Notes: generated by a model from the sequence alone, not told the origin. Counted from the first letter of the stretch, positions 8,763 to 17,976 are shown. The stretch is DNA of 64,000 nucleotides from Galbibacter mesophilus (GCF_023721415.1 NZ_JAMQVC010000001.1:1426001-1490000); one strand, 5' to 3'. Numbers and translations: made by a program.

Positions 8763-9902
8763 TTGATTACTAAAGACGATATAAGGCCATATTACGATTC
8801 CGAAGTAAACGAAGTTATTCTAAAATACTTGGAGCATCCCATGTTTATGGCCATGCTTCAGTTTACTTTTCCTGAAAAAAGCAAAAAGGAGCTATTTGAG
8901 TACGTTAGCAGTTGCGCTTCTATTAAAGATTTTCAAACCAAGGTGGTTTACAAAAGTATCCAGATGATTCTGGAACGCAGTTCGGAAGGACTAACGTATT
9001 CTGGTTTTGATAAATTGTCTTCTGGGGAGTCTTATTTATTTATATCCAATCACAGGGATATAATTTTGGATACATCTTTTATAAATGTGGCGCTTTATGA
9101 TCATAATTTAACGATGACAGCTTCCGCCATAGGCGATAACCTAGTTAAGAAACCTTTTTTAATGGCGTTATCCAGACTAAATCGGAGTTTCATTATTAAG
9201 CGAGACCTTCCGCCAAGGGAAATGTTGGAGAGCTCTAAATTGATTTCCAATTATATACGTGAATCACTTCAGCAGGAAAAAAGATCTATTTGGATAGCAC
9301 AGCGGGAAGGGAGAACGAAAGATGGAAACGACCAAACCCAACAAGGATTACTTAAAATGTTGGCGTTGGCAAAAGGGGAAGACGAGGCGATGGACTATTT
9401 TAAAAAACTTAAAATTGTGCCTGTTTCCATCTCTTATGAAAACGATCCCACCGACATGCTAAAAATGCCGGAATTAACAGCTAAACATTACGACATTGAA
9501 TATGTAAAATCTTCCAACGAAGATTTTAATAGCATACTTAAAGGTATTACGGGACAAAAAAAACGCATTCACATTGCGGCAGGAAAAGTGCTTACCAGTG
9601 AATTGGATGCAATAAAAGATAGTGGGGAAGGCGTAAATAAGCAATTGCAGTTATTGGCCTCCGTTATTGATACAGAGGTTTACAGGAATTACAAGTTATG
9701 GCCATCGAATTACTTGGCATATGATATGATAAACGGGAGTACCGAGTTTAAGGATTTTTATTCTGAAAAGGAGAAAAGGCAATTTAAAAGAAGGATAAAG
9801 AGAAGGGTGGCAGATAAGAATGCGTTAGAATTGAAGAATTTTTTGGAAATGTATGCCAATCCGGTCAAGAACAAATTAAAAGAGTTAAAAAGTGCAGACT
9901 AA
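8763..9902 (+). CDS. PlsC/PlsB-like glycerol acyltransferase family protein
   Basis: Membrane-associated acyltransferase of the lysophosphatidate/glycerol-3-phosphate acyltransferase superfamily, likely in phospholipid synthesis. The acceptor block is SNHRDIILDTS and the glycerol-phosphate binding block is WIAQREGRTKDGND. In the first block His is followed by Asp at +2 and +6, not the textbook HX4D spacing. There is no ATG near the 5' end. I chose TTG at 8763 (MITKDDIRPYYDSEV) because conserved-looking sequence begins there; TTG at 8730 would add a Cys-rich 11-residue leader. A near-consensus TAAATTTTG (8724-8732) just upstream favours the later start. The stop overlaps the next gene by 11 bp. 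Confidence 0.85.
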   Translation: MITKDDIRPYYDSEVNEVILKYLEHPMFMAMLQFTFPEKSKKELFEYVSSCASIKDFQTKVVYKSIQMILERSSEGLTYSGFDKLSSGESYLFISNHRDIILDTSFINVALYDHNLTMTASAIGDNLVKKPFLMALSRLNRSFIIKRDLPPREMLESSKLISNYIRESLQQEKRSIWIAQREGRTKDGNDQTQQGLLKMLALAKGEDEAMDYFKKLKIVPVSISYENDPTDMLKMPELTAKHYDIEYVKSSNEDFNSILKGITGQKKRIHIAAGKVLTSELDAIKDSGEGVNKQLQLLASVIDTEVYRNYKLWPSNYLAYDMINGSTEFKDFYSEKEKRQFKRRIKRRVADKNALELKNFLEMYANPVKNKLKELKSAD

Positions 9903-10911
9903 TATATTGCTCATATATACTGGTGGTACTATTGGAATGGTAAAAGATTTCGATACGGGTGCGTTGCGCGCTTTTAATTTTGATAAGCTACTGAAGCGAA
10001 TCCCTGAACTTTCCCATTTAAACTGTAACATAAATACGGTTTCTTTTGAAAATCCTATCGATTCATCTAATATGAATCCGGGCTACTGGGTTCAAATTGT
10101 TGAAATTATTGAAGAAAATTATGAAGATTATGACGGTTTTGTAGTCTTGCACGGGAGTGATACCATGAGTTATACGGCTTCTGCTTTGAGTTTTATGCTG
10201 GAAAATCTAGCAAAACCAGTGATTTTTACGGGGTCGCAATTGCCTATTGGTGATCTAAGGACCGATGCCAAGGAAAATCTTATCACTTCCATTGAAATAG
10301 CTTCATTAAAAAAGAACAACAAGCCGGTAATACGGGAGGTTTGTTTGTATTTTGAATATAAATTGTACCGCGCAAACCGCACAACAAAGATTAATGCAGA
10401 GCATTTTCAAGCATTTGCATCTTTAAATTATCCTCCTTTGGCAGAGAGCGGCGTGCATTTAAAAGTGAATCACGAGTATTTATTGAAGCCTACACGGAAA
10501 AAATTGAAAGTCCATAAAAATATGGAGGCTAATATTGCTTTGGTAAAACTTTTTCCTGGTATAAACGAGGCAACCATTTCTTGTTTATTGCTAAATCCAG
10601 CTACGGAAGCTGTAATTTTAGAAAGTTATGGGGCTGGAAATGCGCCTACAGAAAAATGGTTTGAGGAAGTGCTGAAAAAAGCAGTGAATTCTGGTAAAAT
10701 TATAATAAATGTTACCCAATGTTCGGGTGGAAGTGTGCTTATGGGGCAATATGAAACCAGTTCCCACCTGAAAAAAATTGGTTTAATTAACGGAAAAGAC
10801 ATCACAACAGAGGCAGCGGTTGCAAAATTGCTATATTTGTTGGGGAATAATATTCAACGTAAAGTGTTCAAAACCATATATGAAACTTCTTTGCGTGGTG
10901 AAATGGTTTAA
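9892..10911 (+). CDS. ansA: Type I L-asparaginase
   Basis: Cytoplasmic-type asparaginase hydrolysing L-asparagine to aspartate and ammonia. Both catalytic threonine regions are present: IYTGGTIGM near the N terminus and VVLHGSDTMSYTASAL near residue 85, followed by FTGSQLPIGDLRTDA. The length of 339 residues fits the type I (AnsA) group and there is no signal peptide. The start is GTG at 9892, inside the end of the acyltransferase gene (11-bp overlap), so the two are co-transcribed. A C-terminal region with SYGAGNAP and NVTQCSGGSVLMGQY is typical of the family's second domain. Confidence 0.92.
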   Translation: MQTNILLIYTGGTIGMVKDFDTGALRAFNFDKLLKRIPELSHLNCNINTVSFENPIDSSNMNPGYWVQIVEIIEENYEDYDGFVVLHGSDTMSYTASALSFMLENLAKPVIFTGSQLPIGDLRTDAKENLITSIEIASLKKNNKPVIREVCLYFEYKLYRANRTTKINAEHFQAFASLNYPPLAESGVHLKVNHEYLLKPTRKKLKVHKNMEANIALVKLFPGINEATISCLLLNPATEAVILESYGAGNAPTEKWFEEVLKKAVNSGKIIINVTQCSGGSVLMGQYETSSHLKKIGLINGKDITTEAAVAKLLYLLGNNIQRKVFKTIYETSLRGEMV

Positions 10912-10984
10912 AATTAACTACATAAATTTTAAGAACTAAAAAAAAATTCGTTATTTGGCGGCTGAAAAAAGCTATAAGTTTAAT

Positions 10985-11072
10985 AGAGAGGTGGCCGAGT
11001 GGTCGAAGGCGCACGCCTGGAAAGTGTGTATACGCCAAAAGCGTATCGAGGGTTCGAATCCCTTCCTCTCTG
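10985..11072 (+). tRNA. tRNA-Ser(GGA)
   Basis: A class II tRNA with a perfect 7-bp acceptor stem (AGAGAGG / CCTCTCT), D-arm TGGCCGAGTGGTCGAAGGC, anticodon loop CTGGAAA with anticodon GGA at 11019-11021, a long variable arm (TATACGCCAAAAGCGTATC), a T-arm with GGTTCGAATCC, and discriminator base G. The long variable arm, G73 and anticodon GGA identify tRNA-Ser reading UCC/UCU. CCA is not encoded. Confidence 0.97.
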
Positions 11073-11147
11073 CTGTAGTTTTAATGTTTAATAACATTTT
11101 TTTTTTATCTTTAACCCTATTAACGAACAAATTTAAGTTTAGAAGAA

Positions 11148-11951
11148 ATGAAAAGACTATTCTCTATTCTGGCAATTGCTGGATTATTGGCTTTTAACGC
11201 AACAACTGCCAACGCGAAGGAGTTAACTCCTGCTGTATCTGATCAAATTTCAGAAATTGTTGCTATTGATGATGCTGCTACGGCACTAGTACAAGAGGAA
11301 GAAGCAGGCGCTGCAGAAGCACCTGGATTCCAACAAGTCCTTAAAGAAAAATTCATCCAAGGGGGTGCAGGTTTCATGGGGATTGTATTATTGTGTCTTA
11401 TCTTAGGACTTGCAGTGGCTATTGAAAGAATTATATTCTTGAACTTGGCTACTACAAATACTAAAAAACTTACACAACAAGTAGAAGATGCTTTGGCGTC
11501 TGGTGGTGTAGAAGCAGCTAAGGAAGTTTGTAGAAATACAAGAGGTCCTATTGCATCAATTTATTATCAAGGATTAGACAGAGTTGACGAAGGTGTGGAC
11601 GCTGCTGAAAAAGCTGTTGTGGCTTACGGTGGAGTTCAAATGGGTCAATTGGAGAAAAACGTTTCTTGGTTGTCTTTATTTATCGCTATTGCGCCGATGC
11701 TTGGTTTCATGGGTACAGTAATTGGTATGATTCAGGCATTCGAAAAAATTAGTGCAGCTGGTGGATTAGATGCATCTCTTATTGCAGGTGATATCCAGGT
11801 GGCGTTATTAACGACAGTATTTGGTCTTATTGTGGCTATTATACTTCAGATTTTCTACAACTACATTATCGCTAAAATTGATAGTATAGTTAACAACATG
11901 GAAGATGCTTCAATCATCTTAGTAGACATGTTGGTAGATCACAAAAAATAA
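11148..11951 (+). CDS. exbB: MotA/TolQ/ExbB proton-channel family protein
   Basis: Inner-membrane subunit of a proton-driven energiser for TonB-dependent outer-membrane transport. It starts with an apparent signal sequence (MKRLFSILAIAGLLAFNATTANA) and a charged, Glu-rich stretch, as seen in Bacteroidota ExbB. There are three membrane spans, at about 75-97, 170-195 and 210-235, with the conserved GTVIGMIQAFEKISAAGG region between the last two. It is first in a four-gene set with a 139-aa membrane protein and two ExbD proteins. A near-perfect -7 element, TATCTTTA (11106-11113), precedes it. The TonB protein itself is not in this cluster. Confidence 0.9.
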   Translation: MKRLFSILAIAGLLAFNATTANAKELTPAVSDQISEIVAIDDAATALVQEEEAGAAEAPGFQQVLKEKFIQGGAGFMGIVLLCLILGLAVAIERIIFLNLATTNTKKLTQQVEDALASGGVEAAKEVCRNTRGPIASIYYQGLDRVDEGVDAAEKAVVAYGGVQMGQLEKNVSWLSLFIAIAPMLGFMGTVIGMIQAFEKISAAGGLDASLIAGDIQVALLTTVFGLIVAIILQIFYNYIIAKIDSIVNNMEDASIILVDMLVDHKK

Positions 11952-11975
11952 TAAGCACTAAATTTAATTTAAGAT

Positions 11976-12395
11976 ATGTATAAAATAGCTAAAATATTAG
12001 CGATAATACTGGGTGTTGTTGGCCTTGGGCTATGGATTGCCATAGTGTACCAAGATAATAACGAAGGTGTTATTAGCTTGATGATTAATCTAGGTATTTG
12101 GTTAACAATTATCATTGCAGCGATTACTTTTATATTTTCTTTGGTTGGTTTGGCTTCAGATCCAGATAAATTAAAGAAATCACTAATCTCTGTAGGGGTA
12201 TTTGCATTAATCATAGCGATAAGCTACTTTGTTCTTGCAAGCGGTTCAGATGTTGATCTTGATAAAATGGCTGCGCGTGATATTGACGTAAGCGAAAACA
12301 CAGTTAAATGGGTAGGTGCAGGTTTATGGACCTTCTTCATTTTGGCCATTTTGGCTGTAGGAGCAATGATTGTAGGATCGTTTAAAAAACAATAA
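11976..12395 (+). CDS. Four-span membrane protein of the ExbB/ExbD cluster
   Basis: A 139-residue protein with four predicted membrane helices: about 5-25 (IAKILAIILGVVGLGLWIAI), 38-58, 72-88 and 113-133. A hydrophilic loop between spans 3 and 4 contains GSDVDLDKMAARDIDVSENT. I do not recognise a named family. Its fixed position between exbB and exbD, with gaps of 24 and 17 bp, makes it a likely accessory part of the energising complex. That role is inference from context; no catalytic motif is visible. Confidence 0.82.
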   Translation: MYKIAKILAIILGVVGLGLWIAIVYQDNNEGVISLMINLGIWLTIIIAAITFIFSLVGLASDPDKLKKSLISVGVFALIIAISYFVLASGSDVDLDKMAARDIDVSENTVKWVGAGLWTFFILAILAVGAMIVGSFKKQ

Positions 12396-12412
12396 TTAAA
12401 AACTTATAAAAG

Positions 12413-13033
12413 ATGGCAAGAAGAGGAGCACCGCCTGAGGTTAACGCAGGTTCAATGGCAGATATCGCTTTCCTACTCTTAATCTTTTTCTTAGTAACAA
12501 CTACTATTGAGACAGATGCAGGGTTAGACCGTAAGTTGCCACCTATAGAGCCGCCAGAAAATCCACCAATTATTAAGCAGAAAAATATCTTCACTGTGGT
12601 TGTTAACAAAAACAATCAATTGTTAGTTGAAGATTCTCCGATGGAACTTAAAGACCTTAGAGAGGCTGCGAAGGAATTCCTAGATAACGGTGGAGGAACT
12701 GGGGAAAAAGGAGAAACTTGTGATTACTGTCAAGGACCTAGAAATCCAGAATCTTCGGATCACCCTAATAAGGCTATTATTTCTTTACAGAATGATAGAT
12801 TGACCGAATATGGAACCTATATAGCAGTACAAAACGAATTGGTTGCTGCCTATAATGAATTAAGAAACAGAGAGGCACAACGTCTATTTGGAGAAGATTT
12901 TACATCTATGGATGCGAGATATTTGGATCCGAAAACTCCAGACGGGGTTAAGGATGATCTTAAGCCAAAGATTGAAAGAATCCAAAAGATGTATCCTCAA
13001 AAGTTATCTGAGGCAGAACCAAAAAGTAACTAA
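12413..13033 (+). CDS. exbD: ExbD/TolR-family biopolymer transporter (first copy)
   Basis: ExbD-type subunit: a short cytoplasmic N terminus, a single membrane helix at about 15-37 carrying the conserved proton-path Asp17 in SMADIAFLLLIFFLVTTT, and a periplasmic domain. At 206 residues it is longer than E. coli ExbD. The extra length includes a Gly-rich insertion with a Cys pair, GETCDYCQG, around residues 100-108. It lies between the 139-aa membrane protein and a second exbD. Two different ExbD proteins in one operon are common in Bacteroidota and suggest a heteromeric complex with ExbB. Confidence 0.9.
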   Translation: MARRGAPPEVNAGSMADIAFLLLIFFLVTTTIETDAGLDRKLPPIEPPENPPIIKQKNIFTVVVNKNNQLLVEDSPMELKDLREAAKEFLDNGGGTGEKGETCDYCQGPRNPESSDHPNKAIISLQNDRLTEYGTYIAVQNELVAAYNELRNREAQRLFGEDFTSMDARYLDPKTPDGVKDDLKPKIERIQKMYPQKLSEAEPKSN

Positions 13034-13051
13034 TTAATTAGTAAAGCTATT

Positions 13052-13534
13052 ATGGCAAAATTCACAAAGAAAAAGAAAGGGGATTTACCTGCGGTTTCTA
13101 CCGCGTCATTGCCGGATATCGTATTCATGTTGTTATTTTTCTTCATGACGGTAACCACAATGAAAGATAGTTCTCTTATGATTAAAAATGAATTGCCTTA
13201 TGCGGATCAGGTTCAAAAACTTGATAAAAAAGATAGGGTAATATATATTTATGCTGGTAAGCCTAGTCCACGTTACCAAGATAAGTTTGGTACGGCAGCG
13301 AAAATTCAGTTAAATGATAAGTTTGCTGATGTTTCTGAAGTGGCTAACTATGTGCTGGCAGAAAGATCCTCAAAGCGTGAAGAGTTACAAAACGTACTTA
13401 CAACCGCTTTGAAAGTCGATAACGAGACCAACATGGGACTTGTATCAGACATAAAGCAAGAGTTAAGAAAAGTGAATGCACTTAAAATTAACTACACCAC
13501 TAAATCTGGTGATGCTTTTCAAAATTTGAAATAG
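13052..13534 (+). CDS. exbD: ExbD/TolR-family biopolymer transporter (second copy)
   Basis: A second ExbD-type protein, 160 residues, with a Lys-rich N terminus (MAKFTKKKKGD), one membrane helix at about 20-40 containing the conserved Asp22 (SLPDIVFMLLFFFMTVTT), and a shorter periplasmic domain without the Cys-pair insertion of the first copy. It is the last gene of the ExbB cluster; a terminator follows 28 bp after the stop. It probably assembles with ExbB and the other ExbD to couple the proton gradient to TonB-dependent receptors, several of which are in this window. Confidence 0.9.
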   Translation: MAKFTKKKKGDLPAVSTASLPDIVFMLLFFFMTVTTMKDSSLMIKNELPYADQVQKLDKKDRVIYIYAGKPSPRYQDKFGTAAKIQLNDKFADVSEVANYVLAERSSKREELQNVLTTALKVDNETNMGLVSDIKQELRKVNALKINYTTKSGDAFQNLK

Positions 13535-13562
13535 GACATTTCAATTAAACTTATATTTAAAG

Positions 13563-13595
13563 AACGCTTCTTTCATTTCGATTGAAGCGTTTTTT
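13563..13595 (+). terminator. Terminator of the ExbB/ExbD operon
   Basis: An 8-bp perfect stem (AACGCTTC / GAAGCGTT) with a 13-nt loop, followed by a T-run. Confidence 0.85.
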
Positions 13596-13621
13596 AGTTA
13601 CCAGACTTTTTAAATTTAAAG

Positions 13622-13629
13622 TAACTTTG
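13622..13629 (+). promoter_or_regulatory. Bacteroidota -7 element for the beta-barrel gene at 13649
   Basis: Perfect TAnnTTTG (TAACTTTG), ending 19 bp upstream of the TTG start. It supports that non-ATG start, because transcription would begin only about 13 bases before it. Confidence 0.7.
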
Positions 13630-13648
13630 TTTTAAAATATAAACGCAC

Positions 13649-14344
13649 TTGAGGTCTCTCTTTGTCTTATTATTAATGTTTGTTTTTGTTGCATCTCAGG
13701 CGCAACAGGATAGTCTTTTTGTGGTTGAAGCTGACGAGAAGTATTTTGAAGATCAGTTTTATATAGGAATAAATTATAATTTGTTGACTCGGGCTCCCGA
13801 AGGGATAGGGCAGAGTAGTTTTTCTTACAGTTTTATAAGTGGATTTATTAAAGATTTGCCACTGAATAGACAGCGAAATATAGGATTTGGAATTGGGGCC
13901 GGACTATCAATAAACGCAATTTACAGTGACTTGTTGGCCATAAAAGAGGAAAATGGAAATATTGTTTATGAGAAGATTCCTAGTGATTTTTCCTATAATC
14001 GAAACATGCTGAACATGAGTTTTGTAGAATTTCCGATAGAATTTCGTTGGCGGAATTCAACCGCAGATAATTACAGGTTTTGGCGAATCTATACGGGGAT
14101 AAAATTTTCTTATTTAATTTCGGGTAAATCAAAACTGGTTACCGATGAAATTAAATATTCCTTTGATAATCCCGATATACGAAATATTCAATATGGTATT
14201 TACTTAAATTTTGGTTATAACACTTGGAACTTTTACGCCCAATACGATCTTTCCAATTTATTTGAGGATGATAAATTCACAATTGATGGTCAGCTTATTG
14301 AGCCAAGAATTGTGAAAGCCGGGCTCATTTTTTATATTTTATAA
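13649..14344 (+). CDS. Outer-membrane beta-barrel protein (PorT-like / OMP_b-brl type)
   Basis: A 231-residue secreted protein. The signal peptide is MRSLFVLLLMFVFVASQAQ, and amphipathic beta-strands with many aromatic residues follow (FYIGINYNLLTRAP, FVEFPIEFRWR, IYLNFGYNTWNFYAQYDL). The C-terminal strand ends in a hydrophobic residue pattern, VKAGLIFYIL, as in small outer-membrane barrels. It resembles the porin/PorT-like group in Flavobacteria, but I cannot assign it to T9SS PorT itself. The start codon is TTG; a later ATG would delete most of the signal peptide. The end overlaps the converging gene by 6 bp. Confidence 0.75.
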   Translation: MRSLFVLLLMFVFVASQAQQDSLFVVEADEKYFEDQFYIGINYNLLTRAPEGIGQSSFSYSFISGFIKDLPLNRQRNIGFGIGAGLSINAIYSDLLAIKEENGNIVYEKIPSDFSYNRNMLNMSFVEFPIEFRWRNSTADNYRFWRIYTGIKFSYLISGKSKLVTDEIKYSFDNPDIRNIQYGIYLNFGYNTWNFYAQYDLSNLFEDDKFTIDGQLIEPRIVKAGLIFYIL

Positions 14345-14944
14345 CCAGTACCCAAAAGTTATAAACTGTGTTATTACGCCAATAAATAATCCAGCAATAA
14401 TTTCTAAACCTTTGTGCGACTTTAAATAGAGCCTTGCGGTGGCTACGGAACCAACGCAAAGAATTAAGGCAGCCAATCCAATAGTGATATTTATTTCGTA
14501 ATGGATAGACAAACCTATTATAAATGTAGTGAGTCCACTTATGCCCATTGCATGAAGACTTATCTTAAAATCCAAATAAACCATGATTAATGCGCTTATA
14601 AGGGCTCCTAAAATGCCTACGAAGTAAAAGTAGAGCTCGGCGGAATAGGAAGCCGGTGCAATTTTAAGAATGGTTATGTAAGTAAGGATAATACAAACTA
14701 TTAGGGGCAGTTTTCTTTCTTTAGTTTCTTTTAATTCAATATTGCTAACCCACCCCAAGTTTTTTAAAAGCAAATAGCTTATAAACGGAATGACAACGGT
14801 TAATATCAAAACGGCCAATAATACAAGTTTAATTGCTTCAGGAGGGTTGTATTTTGGAGAAATTAAGAAATATAACGCGGTACCCAATACTGGAGCAAAT
14901 ATTGGGTTGAAAAGGTGGCTTATTAATTTTGAAAATACACGCAT
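14339..14944 (-). CDS. PAP2-like multi-span membrane protein
   Basis: A 201-residue inner-membrane protein with five or six hydrophobic helices. Motifs near the C-terminal half, SLHAMGISGLTTF followed by SVATARLYLKSHKGLEII, resemble the SxxH and SR...H parts of the PAP2 phosphatase core, but the first Lys/Arg motif is not clear. A lipid-phosphate phosphatase role is therefore possible, not established. The start codon shares one base with the rpoN stop (TAATG), so it is translationally coupled to rpoN. It converges with the barrel gene at 13649. Confidence 0.7.
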   Translation of the reverse strand: MRVFSKLISHLFNPIFAPVLGTALYFLISPKYNPPEAIKLVLLAVLILTVVIPFISYLLLKNLGWVSNIELKETKERKLPLIVCIILTYITILKIAPASYSAELYFYFVGILGALISALIMVYLDFKISLHAMGISGLTTFIIGLSIHYEINITIGLAALILCVGSVATARLYLKSHKGLEIIAGLFIGVITQFITFGYWL

Positions 14945-16404
14945 TAAATTTCCTTTCTTAATCGGGCCACAGAAATGTTTAATTGCTCTCGATATTTGGC
15001 TACCGTTCTTCTTGCAATAGGGTATCCTTTCTCCTTTAAAATAGCGGCTAATTTATCATCTGTTAAAGGCTTTCTTTTATCCTCTTCATTGATTACCGTT
15101 TCCAATATTTTTTTGATTTCCCGTGTGGAAACATCCTCTCCTTCCTCATTTTTCATTGATTCTGAAAAGAATTCTTTTATGAGCTTGGTTCCGTAGGGGG
15201 TGTCTACGTATTTGCTGTTGGCAACACGTGATACCGTTGATACATCCATTCCGATAGTATCTGCGATATCTTTTAAAATCATAGGTCTTAGCTTACGTTC
15301 ATCGCCCGTTAAGAAATACTCCTCTTGGTGATGCATAATACAGTTCATGGTAACGTAAAGTGTTTCTTGACGTTGTTTAATGGCTTCTATAAACCATTTG
15401 GCGGCATCCAACTTTTGTTTTATAAATTGTACAGCATCCTTTTGGGACTTCGATTTTTTCTTAGTGTCTTTATAGCCTTTTAGCATATTATTGTACTCCC
15501 TGGAAACATGAAGTTCGGGTGCGTTCCTGCCGTTTAAGCTTAGTTCTAGTTCGCCATCGACAATTCGGATAGTAAAGTCGGGAACCACATGCTCTATAAT
15601 TCGATTATTGCCAGAATAAGAACCACCAGGTTTCGGATTTAGTCGTTCGATTTCGTGAATGGCATTGCGCAATTCATCTTCTGTAATATCAAATTTCTGT
15701 ATGAGTCGGGTGTAATGCTTTTTGGTAAATTGCTCGAAAGATTTCTCAAGAATATCAATGGCCAAATCTACGCTGGGTGTTGGTGTTTTTCGTTCAAGTT
15801 GAATTAGGAGGCATTCTTGAAGGTTTCTCGCGCAAACCCCAGCAGGGTCTAATTGTTGCACCCTTAGCAACACTTTTTCTACTTCCTCTTCACTGGTAAA
15901 CACGTTTTGGGTGAAAGCCAAATCATCAACAATGTCACTAATTTCCCTTCGGATGTAGCCGCTTTCGTCTACGCTGCCAACCAAAAATTCAGCAATTTCC
16001 CTTTCTTCATCGTTTAATCGAAAGGTGTTTAGTTGATTTAACAAATATTGATGAAAAGAAGTGCCAGCGGCATAAGGAACCGTTTTCTCGTCATCGTCGC
16101 TACTATAATTGTTTGCCTGAAGTCGGTATTCCGGGATTTCATCATCACTTAAATACTCATCTACATTGATGTCTTCCGCATTGATAGTTTCATTGTCGTA
16201 ATCATCATGCGAAACATCATCAAGCCCTTCATTTTCATACTCCGAACTTTCTTCTTTACCGCTTTCTAAAGCTGGATTTTCCTCAAGCTCTTGTTTTAAG
16301 CGATGTTCAAAAGCTTGTGTAGGCAGCTGAATCAATTTCATTAATTGAATTTGCTGCGGAGATAGTTTCTGCGATAATTTAAATTGTAGTTGCTGTTTTA
16401 GCAT
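14944..16404 (-). CDS. rpoN: RNA polymerase sigma-54 factor
   Basis: Alternative sigma factor that needs AAA+ activators for open-complex formation. All three regions are visible: a Gln/Leu-rich activator-interacting N terminus (LKQQLQFKLSQKLSPQQIQL, then LEENPALES), an acidic linker (about 55-110), a core-binding domain, and the C-terminal RpoN box ARRTVAKYREQL near residue 465. The length of 486 residues is normal. It lies after asnS on the same strand but is separated from it by a strong terminator. No sigma-54 activator is encoded in the window. Confidence 0.96.
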   Translation of the reverse strand: MLKQQLQFKLSQKLSPQQIQLMKLIQLPTQAFEHRLKQELEENPALESGKEESSEYENEGLDDVSHDDYDNETINAEDINVDEYLSDDEIPEYRLQANNYSSDDDEKTVPYAAGTSFHQYLLNQLNTFRLNDEEREIAEFLVGSVDESGYIRREISDIVDDLAFTQNVFTSEEEVEKVLLRVQQLDPAGVCARNLQECLLIQLERKTPTPSVDLAIDILEKSFEQFTKKHYTRLIQKFDITEDELRNAIHEIERLNPKPGGSYSGNNRIIEHVVPDFTIRIVDGELELSLNGRNAPELHVSREYNNMLKGYKDTKKKSKSQKDAVQFIKQKLDAAKWFIEAIKQRQETLYVTMNCIMHHQEEYFLTGDERKLRPMILKDIADTIGMDVSTVSRVANSKYVDTPYGTKLIKEFFSESMKNEEGEDVSTREIKKILETVINEEDKRKPLTDDKLAAILKEKGYPIARRTVAKYREQLNISVARLRKEI

Positions 16405-16432
16405 GTGTTGTTCAACCTTTACATAAAAATAA

Positions 16433-16472
16433 AAAAACTAGCTTTAAGAATGTGTGTCTAAAGCTAGTTTTT
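16433..16472 (-). terminator. Terminator of asnS
   Basis: A 14-bp perfect stem (AAAAACTAGCTTTA / TAAAGCTAGTTTTT) with a 12-nt loop, between asnS and rpoN. The flanking A/T runs make it usable in either direction. Confidence 0.85.
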
Positions 16473-16496
16473 GATAGTCTTCTGTGTTAATTTATT

Positions 16497-17930
16497 CTAA
16501 AACTCTGCGTTTTGAGGAGTTCTAGGGAAAGGGATTACATCCCTAATATTCGTCATTCCTGTTGCAAAAAGTACCAAACGTTCGAATCCTAATCCAAAAC
16601 CACTGTGTTGAGCCGTTCCAAATTTTCGGAGTTCAAGGTACCACCACAATTCTTTTTCGTCAATTCCCATAGCTTTTACTTTATCCAAAAGCACATCATA
16701 CCGCTCTTCACGTTGTGATCCACCAACAATTTCTCCAATTCCCGGGAATAGAATATCCATTGCTCGAACGGTTTTGTTATCGTCGTTTTGGCGCATGTAA
16801 AATGCTTTGATTTTTGCGGGATAGTCAAACAGAATTACAGGAGCTTTAAAGTGTTTTTCAACTAAAAAGCGTTCGTGCTCACTTTGCAGGTCAGCTCCCC
16901 ATTCTTCAATTATATAATTGAATTTCTTCTTTTTGTTCGGTTTGGAATTTTTCAAAATATCGATAGCTTCTGTATAGCTAACTCTCTTAAAGTTGTTATC
17001 CAGTACGAAGTGAAGCTTTTCGGTGAGTGTCATGTCGCTCCTTTCCGCCTGAGGCTTTGTTTTTTCCTCTTGTAGAAGTCGGTTTTCAAGGAATTCAAGA
17101 TCATCTTTACAGTTATCGAGTGCATATTTGATAACATATTTGATGAAATCTTCAGCAAGATCCATATTTCCGTCAAGATCTAAAAAGGCAACCTCTGGCT
17201 CAATCATCCAGAATTCCGCCAAGTGACGAGAAGTGTTGGAGTTTTCGGCTCTAAAAGTCGGACCAAAAGTATAGACTTTTCCAAGTCCCATTGCATAGGT
17301 TTCAGCTTCTAGCTGTCCAGAAACCGTTAAGTTGGTTTCCTTTCCGAAGAAATCCTCTTTGTAGTTTATTTCGTTTTCTTCAGTAAGTGGTGGATTTTTT
17401 GGATCCAAAGTAGAGACGCGAAACATCTCACCGGCACCCTCGGCATCCGATCCGGTAATAACCGGAGTGTTTACGTAATAAAAGCCATTTTTATTAAAAT
17501 ACTCATGTACAGCAAATGAAAGGGCAGAGCGAACACGCATTACAGCGCTAAATGTGCTGGTGCGAACACGTAAATGTGCTTTTTCCCTTAAAAATTCTAA
17601 AGAGTGCTTTTTCGGCTGAATAGGATATTCTTCAGGATTGGCGATTCCAAGAACTTTTAATTCTTTCACTTGAATTTCTACCGATTGTCCTTTTCCTTGG
17701 CTTTCCACTAGCGTTCCAGTTACGCTTATGGCGGCACCTGTATTTAATTGTTTAAGGATTTCTTCTTCGGTATTTTCAAAATCTACCACACACTGAATGT
17801 TGTGAATAGTAGAACCGTCGTTTAAAGCGATAAACCTATTGCTTCTAAATGTGCGTATCCAACCTTTTACCTTCACTTCTTGGAGAACTTTTTCTCCTGT
17901 AAGCAATTCTTTAATGCTTTCTGTTTTCAC
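16497..17930 (-). CDS. asnS: Asparaginyl-tRNA synthetase
   Basis: Class IIb aminoacyl-tRNA synthetase charging tRNA-Asn. The N-terminal OB-fold anticodon-binding domain (about 15-110) contains [20 protein letters not shown]. The catalytic domain shows motif 2 ([19 protein letters not shown]) and motif 3 ([15 protein letters not shown], then [10 protein letters not shown]). The length of 477 residues is normal. The start is GTG at 17930 ([10 protein letters not shown]), which fits the family's N terminus; no nearby ATG is suitable. A roughly 160-nt leader with several dyads precedes it, and one of them can pair with the GTG start. Confidence 0.96.
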   Translation of the reverse strand: MKTESIKELLTGEKVLQEVKVKGWIRTFRSNRFIALNDGSTIHNIQCVVDFENTEEEILKQLNTGAAISVTGTLVESQGKGQSVEIQVKELKVLGIANPEEYPIQPKKHSLEFLREKAHLRVRTSTFSAVMRVRSALSFAVHEYFNKNGFYYVNTPVITGSDAEGAGEMFRVSTLDPKNPPLTEENEINYKEDFFGKETNLTVSGQLEAETYAMGLGKVYTFGPTFRAENSNTSRHLAEFWMIEPEVAFLDLDGNMDLAEDFIKYVIKYALDNCKDDLEFLENRLLQEEKTKPQAERSDMTLTEKLHFVLDNNFKRVSYTEAIDILKNSKPNKKKKFNYIIEEWGADLQSEHERFLVEKHFKAPVILFDYPAKIKAFYMRQNDDNKTVRAMDILFPGIGEIVGGSQREERYDVLLDKVKAMGIDEKELWWYLELRKFGTAQHSGFGLGFERLVLFATGMTNIRDVIPFPRTPQNAEF

Positions 17931-17976
17931 ACGTTTAAATTTTATTAATTTTTTATATTCAGTTAATTAAAAAATT

